Positions 11,345 to 20,693 of a stretch of DNA of 64,000 nt are shown piece after piece. This stretch comes from Pseudanabaena mucicola FACHB-723 (GTDB lineage Bacteria; Cyanobacteriota; Cyanobacteriia; Pseudanabaenales; Pseudanabaenaceae). The position numbers and the translations under genes are program-made. The stretch covers positions 1 through 64,000 of the forward strand of contig NZ_JACJQB010000005.1 of NCBI RefSeq assembly GCF_014696385.1, in the 5' to 3' direction. How positions within the stretch are numbered: position 1 is the stretch's first letter; each line of letters opens with the position of its first letter. A model generated the notes under the pieces. It was not told the DNA's origin, did no database searches, and saw only the letters and a program-made list of their open reading frames with translations.

Positions 11345-11977
11345 ATGACAGAAGCATTTGAGTTGTTTTGGGGCAATTTGCGATGGATGGGATGGAATTT
11401 ATTTTTAGCAATTATTCCCTGTGCGCTCAGTTTCATCCTATTTTCCAAACGATCGCCAAAGCGACTGTCACGCAACCCAATTTGGTGGATCGGATTTTTG
11501 CTGTTTGTCCTATTTTTACCCAATGCCCCCTATATCATCACTGACATTATTCATTTTGTGAATGAGGTGAGACTGCCCGATATTTCAGCGAATGGCATCA
11601 TTTTTGTCATGATCCCGCAGTATCTCATTTTTATATTATTGGGATTCCAATGCTACGCAATTTCCCTAGTCAAACTTATGCAGTATTTAGAATGGGTCAA
11701 GTTACTCAAGAATGTAGTTTGGTTAGAAGTCAGCATTAATTTAATTTGTGCGATCGGTGTCTATTGGGGAAGGGTAAACCGTTTAAATAGTTGGGATGTA
11801 TTTACCCAACCCAGTCAAGTGATGGAGGATGCCCTTAAAAATCTCGAAAATCCCAATTTCTTTTTGGGGACAGGCATATTTTTTATTATTTTCACCTGCC
11901 TCTATTACATTTTTAAATGGGTGAATATTGCGATCGCATTTTATTGGCAAAAAAGCTCTAAGTCCATATCGGTATAA
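11345..11977 (+). CDS. DUF1361 membrane protein
   Basis: 210 residues with five or six hydrophobic segments. The family look comes from WWIGFLLFVLFLPNAPYIITD (about residues 45-65), a typical DUF1361 core, and a following acidic HFVNE patch. Function of the family is unknown to me. Single gene, convergent with the ArsR-type regulator downstream. Confidence 0.75.
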   Translation: MTEAFELFWGNLRWMGWNLFLAIIPCALSFILFSKRSPKRLSRNPIWWIGFLLFVLFLPNAPYIITDIIHFVNEVRLPDISANGIIFVMIPQYLIFILLGFQCYAISLVKLMQYLEWVKLLKNVVWLEVSINLICAIGVYWGRVNRLNSWDVFTQPSQVMEDALKNLENPNFFLGTGIFFIIFTCLYYIFKWVNIAIAFYWQKSSKSISV

Positions 11978-12017
11978 ATTATCCCTCAAAGCTTAAAAAT
12001 ACCGCTTAGTGGGATTT

Positions 12018-12359
12018 TTAAGCTTTGGCTTGGGCATTTGTAGATTCGTAACTCTCTAATTCACAACTATTCAACACAGCATCAATCAAATTAGGAAATC
12101 TCGCATCTAAATCTTCACGCCGCAGGGAATTGTAATGTTGCGTTCCTTCTAGACGTGTATACATAATCCCCACATCTCGCAAAACCTTAAAATGATGAGA
12201 TTGCGTAGACTTGCTCATCGTTAAACAAAATTCGCCACAGGTAATTTCGGGCTTAGTCGATAGCATTTTGACAATTTGTAGACGAGTCGGATCACTAAGT
12301 CCGTAGAGAACTCCCGTTAAAGAAATATGATTGCGATCGGGGTGGTGATATTGACGCAT
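12018..12359 (-). CDS. ArsR-type winged-helix regulator
   Basis: 113 residues. A helix-turn-helix is visible at about residues 22-75: LSDPTRLQIVKMLS, then CGEFCLTMSKSTQSHHFKVL with the recognition helix, then a wing GTQHYNSLR. Cys residues in and before the recognition region (CGEFC) could sense metal or redox state, but this is not the classic ArsR ELCVCDL box. It is divergent from the old-yellow-enzyme gene with 110 bases between. The obvious guess is that it represses that gene and itself. Confidence 0.85.
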   Translation of the reverse strand: MRQYHHPDRNHISLTGVLYGLSDPTRLQIVKMLSTKPEITCGEFCLTMSKSTQSHHFKVLRDVGIMYTRLEGTQHYNSLRREDLDARFPNLIDAVLNSCELESYESTNAQAKA

Positions 12360-12376
12360 TTACAGACTTTTTTGCG

Positions 12377-12431
12377 AACTATCTACAATTATGCCATACA
12401 TTTGCAGATAGTTTGGTTATTCGTATATAAT
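12377..12431 (+). promoter_or_regulatory. Candidate operator and promoter of the reductase gene
   Basis: Inverted repeat AACTATCT (12377-12384) / AGATAGTT (12406-12413), spaced 21 bases. A -10-like TATAAT lies at 12426-12431 and a -35-like TTGCAG at 12402-12407 with an 18-base spacer. The -35 box overlaps the right arm, as expected if the ArsR-type protein blocks transcription. Inference from layout; no footprint data. Confidence 0.5.
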
Positions 12432-12469
12432 CGAACAATAGAAATATTTGTAATACCATTAACACCTCT

Positions 12470-13555
12470 ATGAGCGCTCCTCTCCTCTCACCAGTTAAAC
12501 TCGGACGCTACACATTGCCTAACCGTGTTGTCTTAGCTCCGCTCACCCGCAATCGTGCAGGCGATGGACTTGCTCCCACAGCTCTTAATGCTCTGCACTA
12601 TGCCCAAAGAGCGTCAGGTGGATTATTGATTACTGAAGCATCCCAAATTTCACCCCAAGGTATGGGCTACCCCAATACCCCCGGCATTTATTCTGATGAG
12701 CAAGTTGCAGGTTGGCGCTTGGTTACGGATGCTGTCCATGCCAAGGGTGGCAAGATCTTTTTGCAGCTCTGGCATGTGGGCAGAATTTCCCATCCTGACC
12801 TCCAACCTAATGGCGAGTTGCCCGTAGCTCCATCGGCGATCGCACCTGAAGGCGAAGCCGCTACCTATACAGGCATGAAACCCTTTGTAACACCGCGTGC
12901 GCTCGAAACCTCAGATATTCCTCAGATTGTGGAACAATATCGCCTTGGTGCGAAAAATGCGATCGCAGCAGGTTTTGATGGCGTAGAAATCCATGGTGCG
13001 AATGGCTATCTCATCGATCAATTTTTGCAAGACAATACTAATCAGCGCACAGATATCTATGGTGGCTCCCTTGAAAATCGCACCAGATTTTTGATGGAAG
13101 TGACAGAGGCAGTTGTGCAGGAATGCGGCAGCGATCGCGTTGGCGTGAGGCTATCTCCTAGTGGCACATTTAACAGCATGTATGATTCCAATCGTGCCGC
13201 CACCTTTAGTTATGCCGTGAAGGAATTAAACCGCTTTGATCTTGCTTATTTGCACCTAGTTGCTCCCAGAGTCGAAGGCTTCGGCACTGCGGAAGATCAA
13301 CCTGATCTTGGCGCTGAATTTTTCCGTCCTATTTACAACGGCACAATTATGACCGCAGGCGGTTATACCCTTGAGACTGGCAATGCTGCGATCGCATCGG
13401 GCAATGCCGATCTAGTTGCCTTTGGTCGCCTCTATATTGCTAACCCTGATCTCGTGGAAAGATTTGCCATTAATGCGCCATTAAACACCCCCGATCGCAA
13501 TACCTTCTATGGTGGCGATGAGAAGGGCTACACCGATTATCCAACTTTGTCCTAA
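12470..13555 (+). CDS. Old yellow enzyme family alkene reductase
   Basis: 361 residues, full length for NemA/OYE-type flavoproteins (TIM barrel, FMN, NAD(P)H). Reduces C=C bonds of electrophilic enones and sometimes nitro compounds. Visible motifs are VLAPLTRNRA near the N-terminus, LQLWHVGRISHP, the active-site VEIHGANGYLIDQFLQD (about residues 172-188), and VAFGRLYIANPDLVERF near the C-terminus. Divergently arranged with an ArsR-type regulator, a common pairing for electrophile-responsive reductases. Confidence 0.93.
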   Translation: MSAPLLSPVKLGRYTLPNRVVLAPLTRNRAGDGLAPTALNALHYAQRASGGLLITEASQISPQGMGYPNTPGIYSDEQVAGWRLVTDAVHAKGGKIFLQLWHVGRISHPDLQPNGELPVAPSAIAPEGEAATYTGMKPFVTPRALETSDIPQIVEQYRLGAKNAIAAGFDGVEIHGANGYLIDQFLQDNTNQRTDIYGGSLENRTRFLMEVTEAVVQECGSDRVGVRLSPSGTFNSMYDSNRAATFSYAVKELNRFDLAYLHLVAPRVEGFGTAEDQPDLGAEFFRPIYNGTIMTAGGYTLETGNAAIASGNADLVAFGRLYIANPDLVERFAINAPLNTPDRNTFYGGDEKGYTDYPTLS

Positions 13556-13578
13556 CACCAATTCACGAAAAGGATTTT

Positions 13579-13613
13579 CAAATCAAGAAATGGCTACGCC
13601 ATTTCTTGATTTG
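13579..13613. terminator. Terminator of the reductase gene
   Basis: A 16-base perfect stem CAAATCAAGAAATGGC / GCCATTTCTTGATTTG with loop TAC, 23 bases past the stop codon. No strong T-run follows, so it may instead be a dispersed palindrome. Confidence 0.55.
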
Positions 13614-13708
13614 GTATAAGTAGTTCAGCATATTTGCGTTGCCTGACTAGCAGGCGGCGCAAGCTTTATTTTCTGTAATAAAATTAAGCCATCTCTACTA
13701 GATCAACT

Positions 13709-14836
13709 ATGCGCTACCGTCGTTTTGGCAAAACTGAAATGCTCCTGTCCGTGTTTTCCTTGGGGGCGATGCGCTATATGGAATCAGCAGAAAACGCTCA
13801 TCAGACGATCGTAAGGGCGTTAGAAGTTGGCATCAACCACATTGAAACAGCGCAGGGCTATGGCAAGAGTGAAGAATTTATTGGCCAAGCTCTCCGCAAT
13901 GGACTCAAGGATCAGCGCGAGCAGTTTTATCTCACCACCAAAATATCGCCAACTAAAGACGCAGATGCGATGCGCCGTCAAATTGAGCAGTCCCTAAAAA
14001 AGTTAAATGTGGACTATATCGACAATTTTGATATTCATGGCATCAATCTCCAAGAGCATCTTGATTTAGTTACCGATCCGAATGGCTGTATGAAGGCAGT
14101 CAGAGAGGCAATCGATCAAAAAATGATTGGTCATGTTGGCTTCTCCACCCATGCCCCCCTTGATATTATTCTTGCCACGATTAACACCGATTTATTTGAG
14201 TCAGTTAATTTACATTATTACTACTTCAATCAGCGTAATGCCCCTGCGGTGCAACTCGCTCACGAGAAAGACATGGGTGTATTTATCATTTCACCATCGG
14301 ATAAAGGTGGAATGCTCTACGCCCCATCGGAGGAATTAGCAGGGGTGAGCTATCCTTTTACGCCGCTATACATGTGCGATCGCTTTTTGTTGAGTGATCC
14401 TCGCGTGCATACCCTCAGTCTCGGAGCTGCCAACCCTAGCGAAATTGACTCCCATCAGGACGCATGGGACAACATTGAGCCAATGTCCGAATTAGAGCAA
14501 GCAGTTCTCGATTGCATCAATCGCCGCTACACATTACTCGAAAGCGATCGCTGTTCTCAATGTTATGAATGCTTACCCTGTCCTGAAGATATTAATATCC
14601 CTGAAGTATTAAGGCTCAGAAATTTAGCAGTGGGCTTTGATATGGTGGAATTTGGCAAATATCGCTACAAAATGTTTGAAAACGCTGGGCATTGGTTCCC
14701 CGGTCGTAAAGCAATTCGCTGTACAGACTGTGGTGACTGCTTACCGCGTTGCCCCGAAAAATTAGACATCCCCAAATTGTTGCGCGACACGCACGATCGC
14801 CTTGATAGTGGCGAAGGTAAAAGACTTTGGGAATAA
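13709..14836 (+). CDS. Aldo/keto reductase with C-terminal ferredoxin-like domain
   Basis: 375 residues. Residues 1-270 form an aldo/keto reductase barrel (FSLGAMRY, GINHIETAQGYGKSEE with the active-site Asp/Tyr region, and IDNFDIHGI). The C-terminus carries two cysteine clusters of the 4Fe-4S type, CSQCYECLPCP and CTDCGDCLPRCP. So it belongs to the family of iron-sulfur-tailed oxidoreductases, probably passing electrons between NAD(P)H or ferredoxin and an unknown substrate. It follows the old-yellow-enzyme gene on the same strand, 153 bases on; co-regulation is possible but not shown. Confidence 0.9.
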   Translation: MRYRRFGKTEMLLSVFSLGAMRYMESAENAHQTIVRALEVGINHIETAQGYGKSEEFIGQALRNGLKDQREQFYLTTKISPTKDADAMRRQIEQSLKKLNVDYIDNFDIHGINLQEHLDLVTDPNGCMKAVREAIDQKMIGHVGFSTHAPLDIILATINTDLFESVNLHYYYFNQRNAPAVQLAHEKDMGVFIISPSDKGGMLYAPSEELAGVSYPFTPLYMCDRFLLSDPRVHTLSLGAANPSEIDSHQDAWDNIEPMSELEQAVLDCINRRYTLLESDRCSQCYECLPCPEDINIPEVLRLRNLAVGFDMVEFGKYRYKMFENAGHWFPGRKAIRCTDCGDCLPRCPEKLDIPKLLRDTHDRLDSGEGKRLWE

Positions 14837-14973
14837 TCAAAATTCAAAAAATCTGGCAGTGTGAGAAAGGGAATGATAGTTTTTGGTATCCTAGATGTCT
14901 ATTCTTGTGATAGCGATCGCTAACTCAGAATGGCGGCACAAAGCACAAATATCATCAAATCCAAAATAAACCT

Positions 14974-15465
14974 ATGGCTTCCAGTTATTCCTTCGATATC
15001 GTTAGTGATTTTGATCATCAAGAGCTTGTCAATGCGCTCGATCAAACCCGCCGTGAAATTGTCAGTCGTTATGACTTAAAAAGTACCAAAACAGAAGTTG
15101 AACTTGAAAAAGAATTAATAACAATCAATACCAACAGTGAAATGACGCTTACCTCTGTGGTTGATGTGATGCAATCTAAAGCAATTAAACGCGGCTTATC
15201 TCTTAAAATTTTTGATTATGGCGAAATTGAGTCTGCTAGTGGCAATCGTGTAGTTCAGAAGATTAAATTGAAGAAGGGAATTGAACAGGAACAAGCCAAA
15301 AAACTATCGAAACTAATTCGTGATGCTTTTCCCAAATGTCAAGCTTCAATCCAAGGTGATGCGTTACGAGTTACTTCCAAATCTAAGGATGAATTACAGG
15401 AAATCATTCAACTTGTAAAAGCAGAAGATTTTCCTCTTGCACTCCAATTTACAAATTACCGTTAA
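14974..15465 (+). CDS. YajQ family nucleotide-binding protein
   Basis: 163 residues, full length for YajQ/UPF0234. Typical stretches are [21 protein letters not shown] at the start, [12 protein letters not shown], and the C-terminal [14 protein letters not shown] with ALQFTNYR at the end. In Xanthomonas a member binds cyclic di-GMP and works with a transcription factor; the role in cyanobacteria is not established. A strong two-way hairpin follows at once. Confidence 0.93.
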   Translation: MASSYSFDIVSDFDHQELVNALDQTRREIVSRYDLKSTKTEVELEKELITINTNSEMTLTSVVDVMQSKAIKRGLSLKIFDYGEIESASGNRVVQKIKLKKGIEQEQAKKLSKLIRDAFPKCQASIQGDALRVTSKSKDELQEIIQLVKAEDFPLALQFTNYR

Positions 15466-15496
15466 AAAGAAAGGGCGCGTTGCGCCCTTTCTTTTT
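15464..15496. terminator. Terminator of the YajQ-family gene
   Basis: A perfect 15-base stem AAAAAGAAAGGGCGC / GCGCCCTTTCTTTTT with loop GTT, beginning within the stop codon of the gene. Confidence 0.85.
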
Positions 15497-15583
15497 TGAT
15501 GAGTGGTGGATTTAGAGAGGATTTAGCTCTTAAGGAATAGAAGGCTTTCGGAGCTAAGGCTAACAACACCAAGAGAAGGAGAT

Positions 15584-15628
15584 ATGCACATTTTATGCAA
15601 TTGTTGTAACAACGTTTACAGAATTTAA
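15584..15628 (+). other. Possible 14-codon Cys-containing leader ORF
   Basis: ATG preceded by a good ribosome-binding site (AGAAGGAGAT) opens a 14-codon frame with three Cys (CNCC), ending TAA, 84 bases before the next gene. It could be a leader peptide for the gene at 15713 or a chance frame. Nothing else codes in 15497-15712. Confidence 0.3.
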
Positions 15629-15712
15629 TGTTGGGATCGCCAAAATTGGGAACTAACAACTGGTAGCTCATGCCAATGTTAAATGTTCTCATAGGTAGAA
15701 AAGGAGGAGATC

Positions 15713-15919
15713 ATGTCTAACATCCCAACTGGTGGTCAGATGCTTTGGAAGCTAGAAGATGGTGAGCGCGTACTACACCTACGGCACAATGCTACTGAGC
15801 AATGGAAGCATTATGAAGAATTTCCCGAATATGCAATGCAAGACCCGCTAGGCTTCTCTAAAGGAATTACGACTTTTGTTAATTTGTTAAAGAAGGATTG
15901 GATCGCCATTAAGTCTTAA
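15713..15919 (+). CDS. Small soluble protein of unknown function
   Basis: 68 residues, starting MSNIPTGGQMLWKLEDGE, with a strong ribosome-binding site (AAAGGAGGAGATC) just before the ATG. It has no membrane segment or signal peptide. Aromatic and charged residues alternate as in a compact folded domain, and it looks like a conserved cyanobacterial small protein, but I cannot name a family. It stands alone, convergent with the SulP transporter gene. Confidence 0.7.
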   Translation: MSNIPTGGQMLWKLEDGERVLHLRHNATEQWKHYEEFPEYAMQDPLGFSKGITTFVNLLKKDWIAIKS

Positions 15920-15960
15920 TTCCCTTACTTAACAGATAGCGCTTAGCGCTATCTGCTTCT

Positions 15961-17721
15961 CTATTCATCCCAATCTTTCCATTGCACTTGGTTGGTCTCT
16001 AAATAGACATCGACAGCTTGTCCAATCGTTGGGAAGAAGTTCTCTATTCCCAATTTAGAAAATAAACCATAACGTTTAAGTCGATCTTTAGTTGGTCCTT
16101 TCATTTCGGCAAAGCATAGCTCTATACCTGCTTGACAGAGAGTTTTATCGAGTTCTGCGATCGCATCGGCGGCAGTGAGGTCAATATCCGTTACAGGTTC
16201 AGCCGCAACTAAGACCCAATTAGTTGGCGTTGGGGCAGTGGCTACGGCTTGCATCACCCTTTCTGTAAAGGTTTCGGCATTGGCAAAAAATAGCGGTGCA
16301 TCCCAACGAAAAATTACCAACCCCGGAATTCGTCGGGCTTCGGGATGTCGCACCACATCGTGATAGCCCTTAATACCGTCAATCCGCCCCAACACTGCAT
16401 AGTGAGGTCGCCATGCACTCCAAACAAAGGCAAATAGCGCTAATCCTAGTGATCCGAAAATACCCTGAATTACCCCCAAAAGGGCTACCCCCAGAAAACA
16501 AATGATTGATAGGACAAACTCAAATCTACGGAGTTGATACAGGCGTAAAGTACCTTTGAGTTCTAAAATCGACAGCCCCGCAGACATAACTACGGCGCTT
16601 AATGATGCCTGTGGTAAATTTTTGAGCAATGTGGGCGCAAATACCAGAATCAGGGCAATGCAAGCTGCGCCCACTACACCCGTAATTTGTGTTTTTGAGC
16701 CAGCCGCCTCGGCTACGGGTGTACGAGAAGTGCTACTACTAATCGCAAAGCCTTGAAATAAACCTGCGGCAATATTGGCCAGTCCCAAGGCAAATAATTC
16801 CTGATTGCGATCCACTTTGTATCCCCCACGGATGGCAAAGGTTCGAGATAAAACGCTTAGATCGGTAAAGGAAACCATGGCGATCGCTAAGGCACTAGAA
16901 AACAAATTGGCAAACTTGAGTGGCGCAATACTGGGAATTTGAAAACTGGGTAATCCCTGTGGCAACACTCCGATTACCGAAATGCCCGATCTTTGTGAAA
17001 GCTCGAAAATTGAACTTATGATGGTGGCTGCGACTACGGCAACTAAGACCCCTGGAATTTTGGGAGCTAGTTTTTTTAAGCCTAAAATAATTGCGAGGCA
17101 ACCTAAACCAATTGCTAAGGATGTGTAATTGGTGCGCCCATCTTGCACGCCTTGCCAAAATCCAAGCAATCCATCCCAAATATTATCGCTATCAACTGAG
17201 AAGCCAAATATTTTAGGCAATTGTCCCACTAAAACACTGATGGCAATACCATTCAGATATCCATAACGAATTGGTTTAGATAGCAAATCGGTAACAAAGC
17301 CAAACTTTAGTAGCCCTGCAATGATACAAATCCCCCCTGCGATAATGGACAACATGCCTGCGATCGCAATTGCTCTGATCGGGTCACCACCAGATAGGGG
17401 GACAACGGTAGTTGCAATGAGAGGAATCAATGCTGAGTCGGGGCCTAAGACCAAAATGCGACTAGGACCAAAGATAGCATAGGCAAGTAGCGGGATAATG
17501 GTTGCGTAGAGTCCATAGATAGCAGGTAAACCTGCGGCAACAGCATAGCCCATACCTGCGGGAATCAAGATGGCGGTGAGGGCAATGCCTGCACTGACAT
17601 CTTTAATCAGCCAAGATAGGTTGTAATTTTTTAAGACGGAAATAATCGGCATCCACCTTGCTAAACCATAGGCGGGAGATGCGATCGCAAATGTAATCTT
17701 TGGAGGTTGGTCGGACAACAA
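15961..17721 (-). CDS. SulP/SLC26-type anion transporter with STAS domain
   Basis: 586 residues. A transport domain of about 12-14 hydrophobic segments (residues 25-440) contains the SulP signature region SAGIALTAILIPAGMGYAVAAGLPAIYGLYA. A cytoplasmic STAS domain follows (about 465-575, with VLVAAEPVTDIDLTAADAI). Members carry sulfate, bicarbonate (BicA) or other anions. Residues do not let me choose; bicarbonate uptake would make sense in a cyanobacterium but is inference. Confidence 0.93.
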   Translation of the reverse strand: MLSDQPPKITFAIASPAYGLARWMPIISVLKNYNLSWLIKDVSAGIALTAILIPAGMGYAVAAGLPAIYGLYATIIPLLAYAIFGPSRILVLGPDSALIPLIATTVVPLSGGDPIRAIAIAGMLSIIAGGICIIAGLLKFGFVTDLLSKPIRYGYLNGIAISVLVGQLPKIFGFSVDSDNIWDGLLGFWQGVQDGRTNYTSLAIGLGCLAIILGLKKLAPKIPGVLVAVVAATIISSIFELSQRSGISVIGVLPQGLPSFQIPSIAPLKFANLFSSALAIAMVSFTDLSVLSRTFAIRGGYKVDRNQELFALGLANIAAGLFQGFAISSSTSRTPVAEAAGSKTQITGVVGAACIALILVFAPTLLKNLPQASLSAVVMSAGLSILELKGTLRLYQLRRFEFVLSIICFLGVALLGVIQGIFGSLGLALFAFVWSAWRPHYAVLGRIDGIKGYHDVVRHPEARRIPGLVIFRWDAPLFFANAETFTERVMQAVATAPTPTNWVLVAAEPVTDIDLTAADAIAELDKTLCQAGIELCFAEMKGPTKDRLKRYGLFSKLGIENFFPTIGQAVDVYLETNQVQWKDWDE

Positions 17722-17776
17722 TACACCTCAGTTGAGATATCTAGAAAGAATTTCTAGCTTACCCAATTTTCCAACT

Positions 17777-17811
17777 AAAAAATGAGAGTAGCGGCGCTAC
17801 CCTCATTTTTT
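17777..17811. terminator. Terminator downstream of the exchanger gene
   Basis: A stem AAAAAATGAGAGTAGC / GCTACCCTCATTTTTT with one mismatch and loop GGC, between the SulP start and the exchanger stop. Confidence 0.65.
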
Positions 17812-17880
17812 GGAATTAAAAACCAAACCTAGTAAGGATTTTTAAATTAAGCCATAGCGTAGCCATGTCTTAATTTGTGA

Positions 17881-18963
17881 TTAGACTGGTTGAAAGTAGA
17901 ATGCAAAGCCCAAGATTGCATAAGTTGCCACTAAGAGCGAGCCTTCTAACCAATTGGAGCGTCCATCGGAACTAATGGAATTGGCAATTAGTACAGCAAC
18001 GGCTACGGCGACCAACTCGAAGGGATTGAAATTTAAATCCATCGGTTGTCCCATAAACCAGCCAACAATTACTAATAGTGGTGCGACGAAAAGTGCAATC
18101 TGCATACTAGAACCGACCGCAACAGATACCGATAGTTCCATTTTATTTTTCATGGCAACGGTGATTGCGGTGGTATGTTCAGCAGCATTACCGATGATTG
18201 GCAATAAAATTACCCCAGTAAACAACTCAGTCAAGCCCAATTGAGCAGTTGCTTCTTCTAGTGTTCCCACTAGCATCTCAGATTCTATGGCAACTAAGAG
18301 AGTCGCCCCCAAAAGGACACTAATCCATAAACCAAGATTAATTTTTTGGGGATGCCCTGTTTCTTCTTCCGCATCATCAGCTTCAGATTTGCCAACATCA
18401 TAGAGATAGGCATGGGTTTTCATCGAGAATAGCAGAGTCAAACAATAGACAATGATCAAAACGATCGCCACGGCAATCGATAGTTTTTGCAATATTTCTT
18501 CGCTGATGCCTGCGGTTGTAAAATTGGCGGCAGTCGGTAACAAAATCGCAATTACCGCTAGATTCATCACGGAGGCATTTAATCTAGCCATCGTAGGCTG
18601 AAACTCTTGCTCTTTATATCGTAGTCCGCCTAAGAACATCGACAGCCCCATAACTAGCAATAAGTTGCCAATAATTGAGCCTGTAATACTTGCTTTGACA
18701 ACCCCTGTAAACCCTGCTTTAAGCGCGACAATCGCAATAATCAGTTCGGTGGCATTGCCAAAGGTGGCATTTAATAAGCCACCCAATGATTCGCCTAGAA
18801 CCACTGATATTTCTTCGGTTGCGGTGCTTAACCAACCCGCCAATGGCAAAATTGCGATCGCAGAAGTCACAAATATTAGTGTGGGATCCCATCCCAATAG
18901 GTGACCAATTATGGAAATTGGCACAAACGCCAGCAGACCATAGGAGAAGACTTTCTTAAACAT
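17881..18963 (-). CDS. Ca2+/H+ antiporter of the CaCA (CAX) family
   Basis: 360 residues, about 11 membrane segments. Both alpha-repeats are visible: the first with GGLLNATFGNATELIIAIVAL (about 62-82), the second with GNAAEHTTAITVAMKNK near residue 255. An acidic cytoplasmic loop (KSEADDAEEE, about 190-200) separates the halves, as in CAX exchangers. It exports Ca2+ in exchange for protons and so affects salt and pH tolerance. Monocistronic. Confidence 0.95.
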   Translation of the reverse strand: MFKKVFSYGLLAFVPISIIGHLLGWDPTLIFVTSAIAILPLAGWLSTATEEISVVLGESLGGLLNATFGNATELIIAIVALKAGFTGVVKASITGSIIGNLLLVMGLSMFLGGLRYKEQEFQPTMARLNASVMNLAVIAILLPTAANFTTAGISEEILQKLSIAVAIVLIIVYCLTLLFSMKTHAYLYDVGKSEADDAEEETGHPQKINLGLWISVLLGATLLVAIESEMLVGTLEEATAQLGLTELFTGVILLPIIGNAAEHTTAITVAMKNKMELSVSVAVGSSMQIALFVAPLLVIVGWFMGQPMDLNFNPFELVAVAVAVLIANSISSDGRSNWLEGSLLVATYAILGFAFYFQPV

Positions 18964-19046
18964 AACTAGCCTAAATATGACCCCATGTAATGTTAAGGCT
19001 CAATATACTCTAAGTAGTTGAAAATAATTAAAAATAGGAGATATCT

Positions 19047-19655
19047 ATGACCGAACTTACCAGTGAGCAACATCGGGCGAAAATGCAGCGCCGACAAGAG
19101 GTTCAACATCAACGGGTTGCTGAGCGAAATCTTGAAAAAGGATTAATTATTGTAAATACTGGTGATGGTAAGGGCAAAACCACGGCGGCGCTAGGGATGG
19201 TTTTGCGATCGCTAGGACATGGATATAAAGTTGCGATCGTGCAATTTATTAAGGGTGCTTGGGAGCCTGCGGAAAAGAAAGTTTTTGAAATGTGGCAAGA
19301 TCAACTGGTTTTTCAGGCTTTGGGGGAAGGATTTACATGGGAAACTCAAGATCGCGATCGCGATATTGCCAAAACCAAGGAAGCTTGGGAGGTGGGACTT
19401 GGCTATATCAAAAATCCTGAATACAAGTTAGTGCTGCTGGATGAAGTGAATATTGCGCTCAAACTTGGTTATCTTGATGTCGAAACTGTGATTGCGGGTT
19501 TGCAGGAAAAGCCTAATGATTCCCATGTGATTTTGACAGGTCGGGGCGCACCGACAGAACTAATTGCGATCGCAGATTTAGTTACGCGAATGGAACTAGT
19601 TAAACATCCCTTTAGAGAACAGGGGGTTAAAGCCCAAGCAGGAATTGAGTTTTAA
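19047..19655 (+). CDS. cobO: Cob(I)alamin adenosyltransferase, CobO/BtuR type
   Basis: 202 residues. Transfers the adenosyl group from ATP to corrinoid in adenosylcobalamin synthesis. The P-loop NTGDGKGKTT is at residues 37-46, and the family stretches VAIVQFIKGAW and VLLDEVNIALKLGYLD follow. A charged N-terminal extension (residues 1-30) is normal for CobO. No cobalamin riboswitch is seen upstream. Convergent with ilvE across a two-way terminator. Confidence 0.95.
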   Translation: MTELTSEQHRAKMQRRQEVQHQRVAERNLEKGLIIVNTGDGKGKTTAALGMVLRSLGHGYKVAIVQFIKGAWEPAEKKVFEMWQDQLVFQALGEGFTWETQDRDRDIAKTKEAWEVGLGYIKNPEYKLVLLDEVNIALKLGYLDVETVIAGLQEKPNDSHVILTGRGAPTELIAIADLVTRMELVKHPFREQGVKAQAGIEF

Positions 19656-19657
19656 AC

Positions 19658-19691
19658 AAAAAAGAGAGAAGCTTAGCTTCTCTCTTTTTTA
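19658..19691. terminator. Bidirectional terminator, cobO/ilvE
   Basis: Stem AAAAAAGAGAGAAGC / GCTTCTCTCTTTTTT around a TTA loop between two convergent genes. Confidence 0.85.
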
Positions 19692-19698
19692 AGGCTAA

Positions 19699-20619
19699 CT
19701 AGACTTTGGTGAGCCAATGTTGATATTCAGGTAACAAACCTTGAACAGCCTTACTATATAAATCACGCAGTTTCTTGGTAATTTCGCCAATTGTGCCATC
19801 ACCGACTGGACGATGATCAAAGCTGGTAATTGGTGCTAACTCAGTCGCAGTACCGACAAAGAAAGCCTCATCAGCAATATATAGCTCAGTGCGATCGATG
19901 GTACGGGATACAGATTCTAATCCTAATTCCTTCGCTGCCAATTCAATAATCGAATCACGGGTAATTCCTTCCAAAATGTTATCAGTAACAGAACTAGTGA
20001 TTAACTTTCCATCTCTGACCAAAAATAGATTCATGGCACTTCCCTCCGCCACATGTCCATCATTGGTCAAGACGACAACATCATCAAAGCCTGACGCATA
20101 GCCATCGGTTTTCGCAAGCGCGGTGTTTACATATGCGCCATTAACCTTGGCGCGGGCAGGAATGGCGTTATCATCTAAACGTCGCCATGAAGATACGCCG
20201 ACTTTAATCCCATTGCTAGTATCAAGATATCCATCCATCGGCACACTGAATAAGCAGAAGTCATCGTGGGTATGGGGAACCTTGAGGATCGGACCAATTC
20301 TCAGGTCAGACTTGTAAATAATTGGGCGCAGATATGTCGCAGAATCACATTTATTACGCTGCAATAATTCTTTGGTGATATCCACCATTGCCGCTATATC
20401 AAGGGGATGTTGCAAGCCAATAATGCGGCAACTTTGAATCAACCGTTGGTAATGTTCTTCTAAGCGAAATGCCGCCATGCGGTTTTCTTCTGGTAACCAA
20501 TACGCTTTTATACCCTCAAATACAGCAGTGCCATACAAAAAAGCATGGGTGCGAATACTAATCGTGGCATCTTCGAGGGGAACAAACTTCCCGCGTATGT
20601 AAGCGTATTGTAAGGTCAT
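19699..20619 (-). CDS. ilvE: Branched-chain amino acid aminotransferase
   Basis: 306 residues, class IV PLP enzyme. Carries out the last step in Leu/Ile/Val synthesis. The PLP lysine lies in ARAKVNGAYVNTALAK (about residue 158), and the phosphate-binding and fold segments are DDVVVLTNDGHVAEGSAMNLF and ILEGITRDSIIELA, then the DEAFFVGTATELAPI motif. Start MTLQYAYIRGKFVP fits the family. Confidence 0.95.
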   Translation of the reverse strand: MTLQYAYIRGKFVPLEDATISIRTHAFLYGTAVFEGIKAYWLPEENRMAAFRLEEHYQRLIQSCRIIGLQHPLDIAAMVDITKELLQRNKCDSATYLRPIIYKSDLRIGPILKVPHTHDDFCLFSVPMDGYLDTSNGIKVGVSSWRRLDDNAIPARAKVNGAYVNTALAKTDGYASGFDDVVVLTNDGHVAEGSAMNLFLVRDGKLITSSVTDNILEGITRDSIIELAAKELGLESVSRTIDRTELYIADEAFFVGTATELAPITSFDHRPVGDGTIGEITKKLRDLYSKAVQGLLPEYQHWLTKV

Positions 20620-20693
20620 GGTTTAATACATTTCTATTATTAGTTTTCTTATCATAATACTTAGGACAAAGTAAAGTTCGAGGTCATAAATCT

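Noticed and set aside
15462-15692. 76-codon minus-strand frame after the YajQ-family gene
   Set aside because: It runs through a terminator hairpin and the spacer, has no ribosome-binding site, and shows no recognisable domain.
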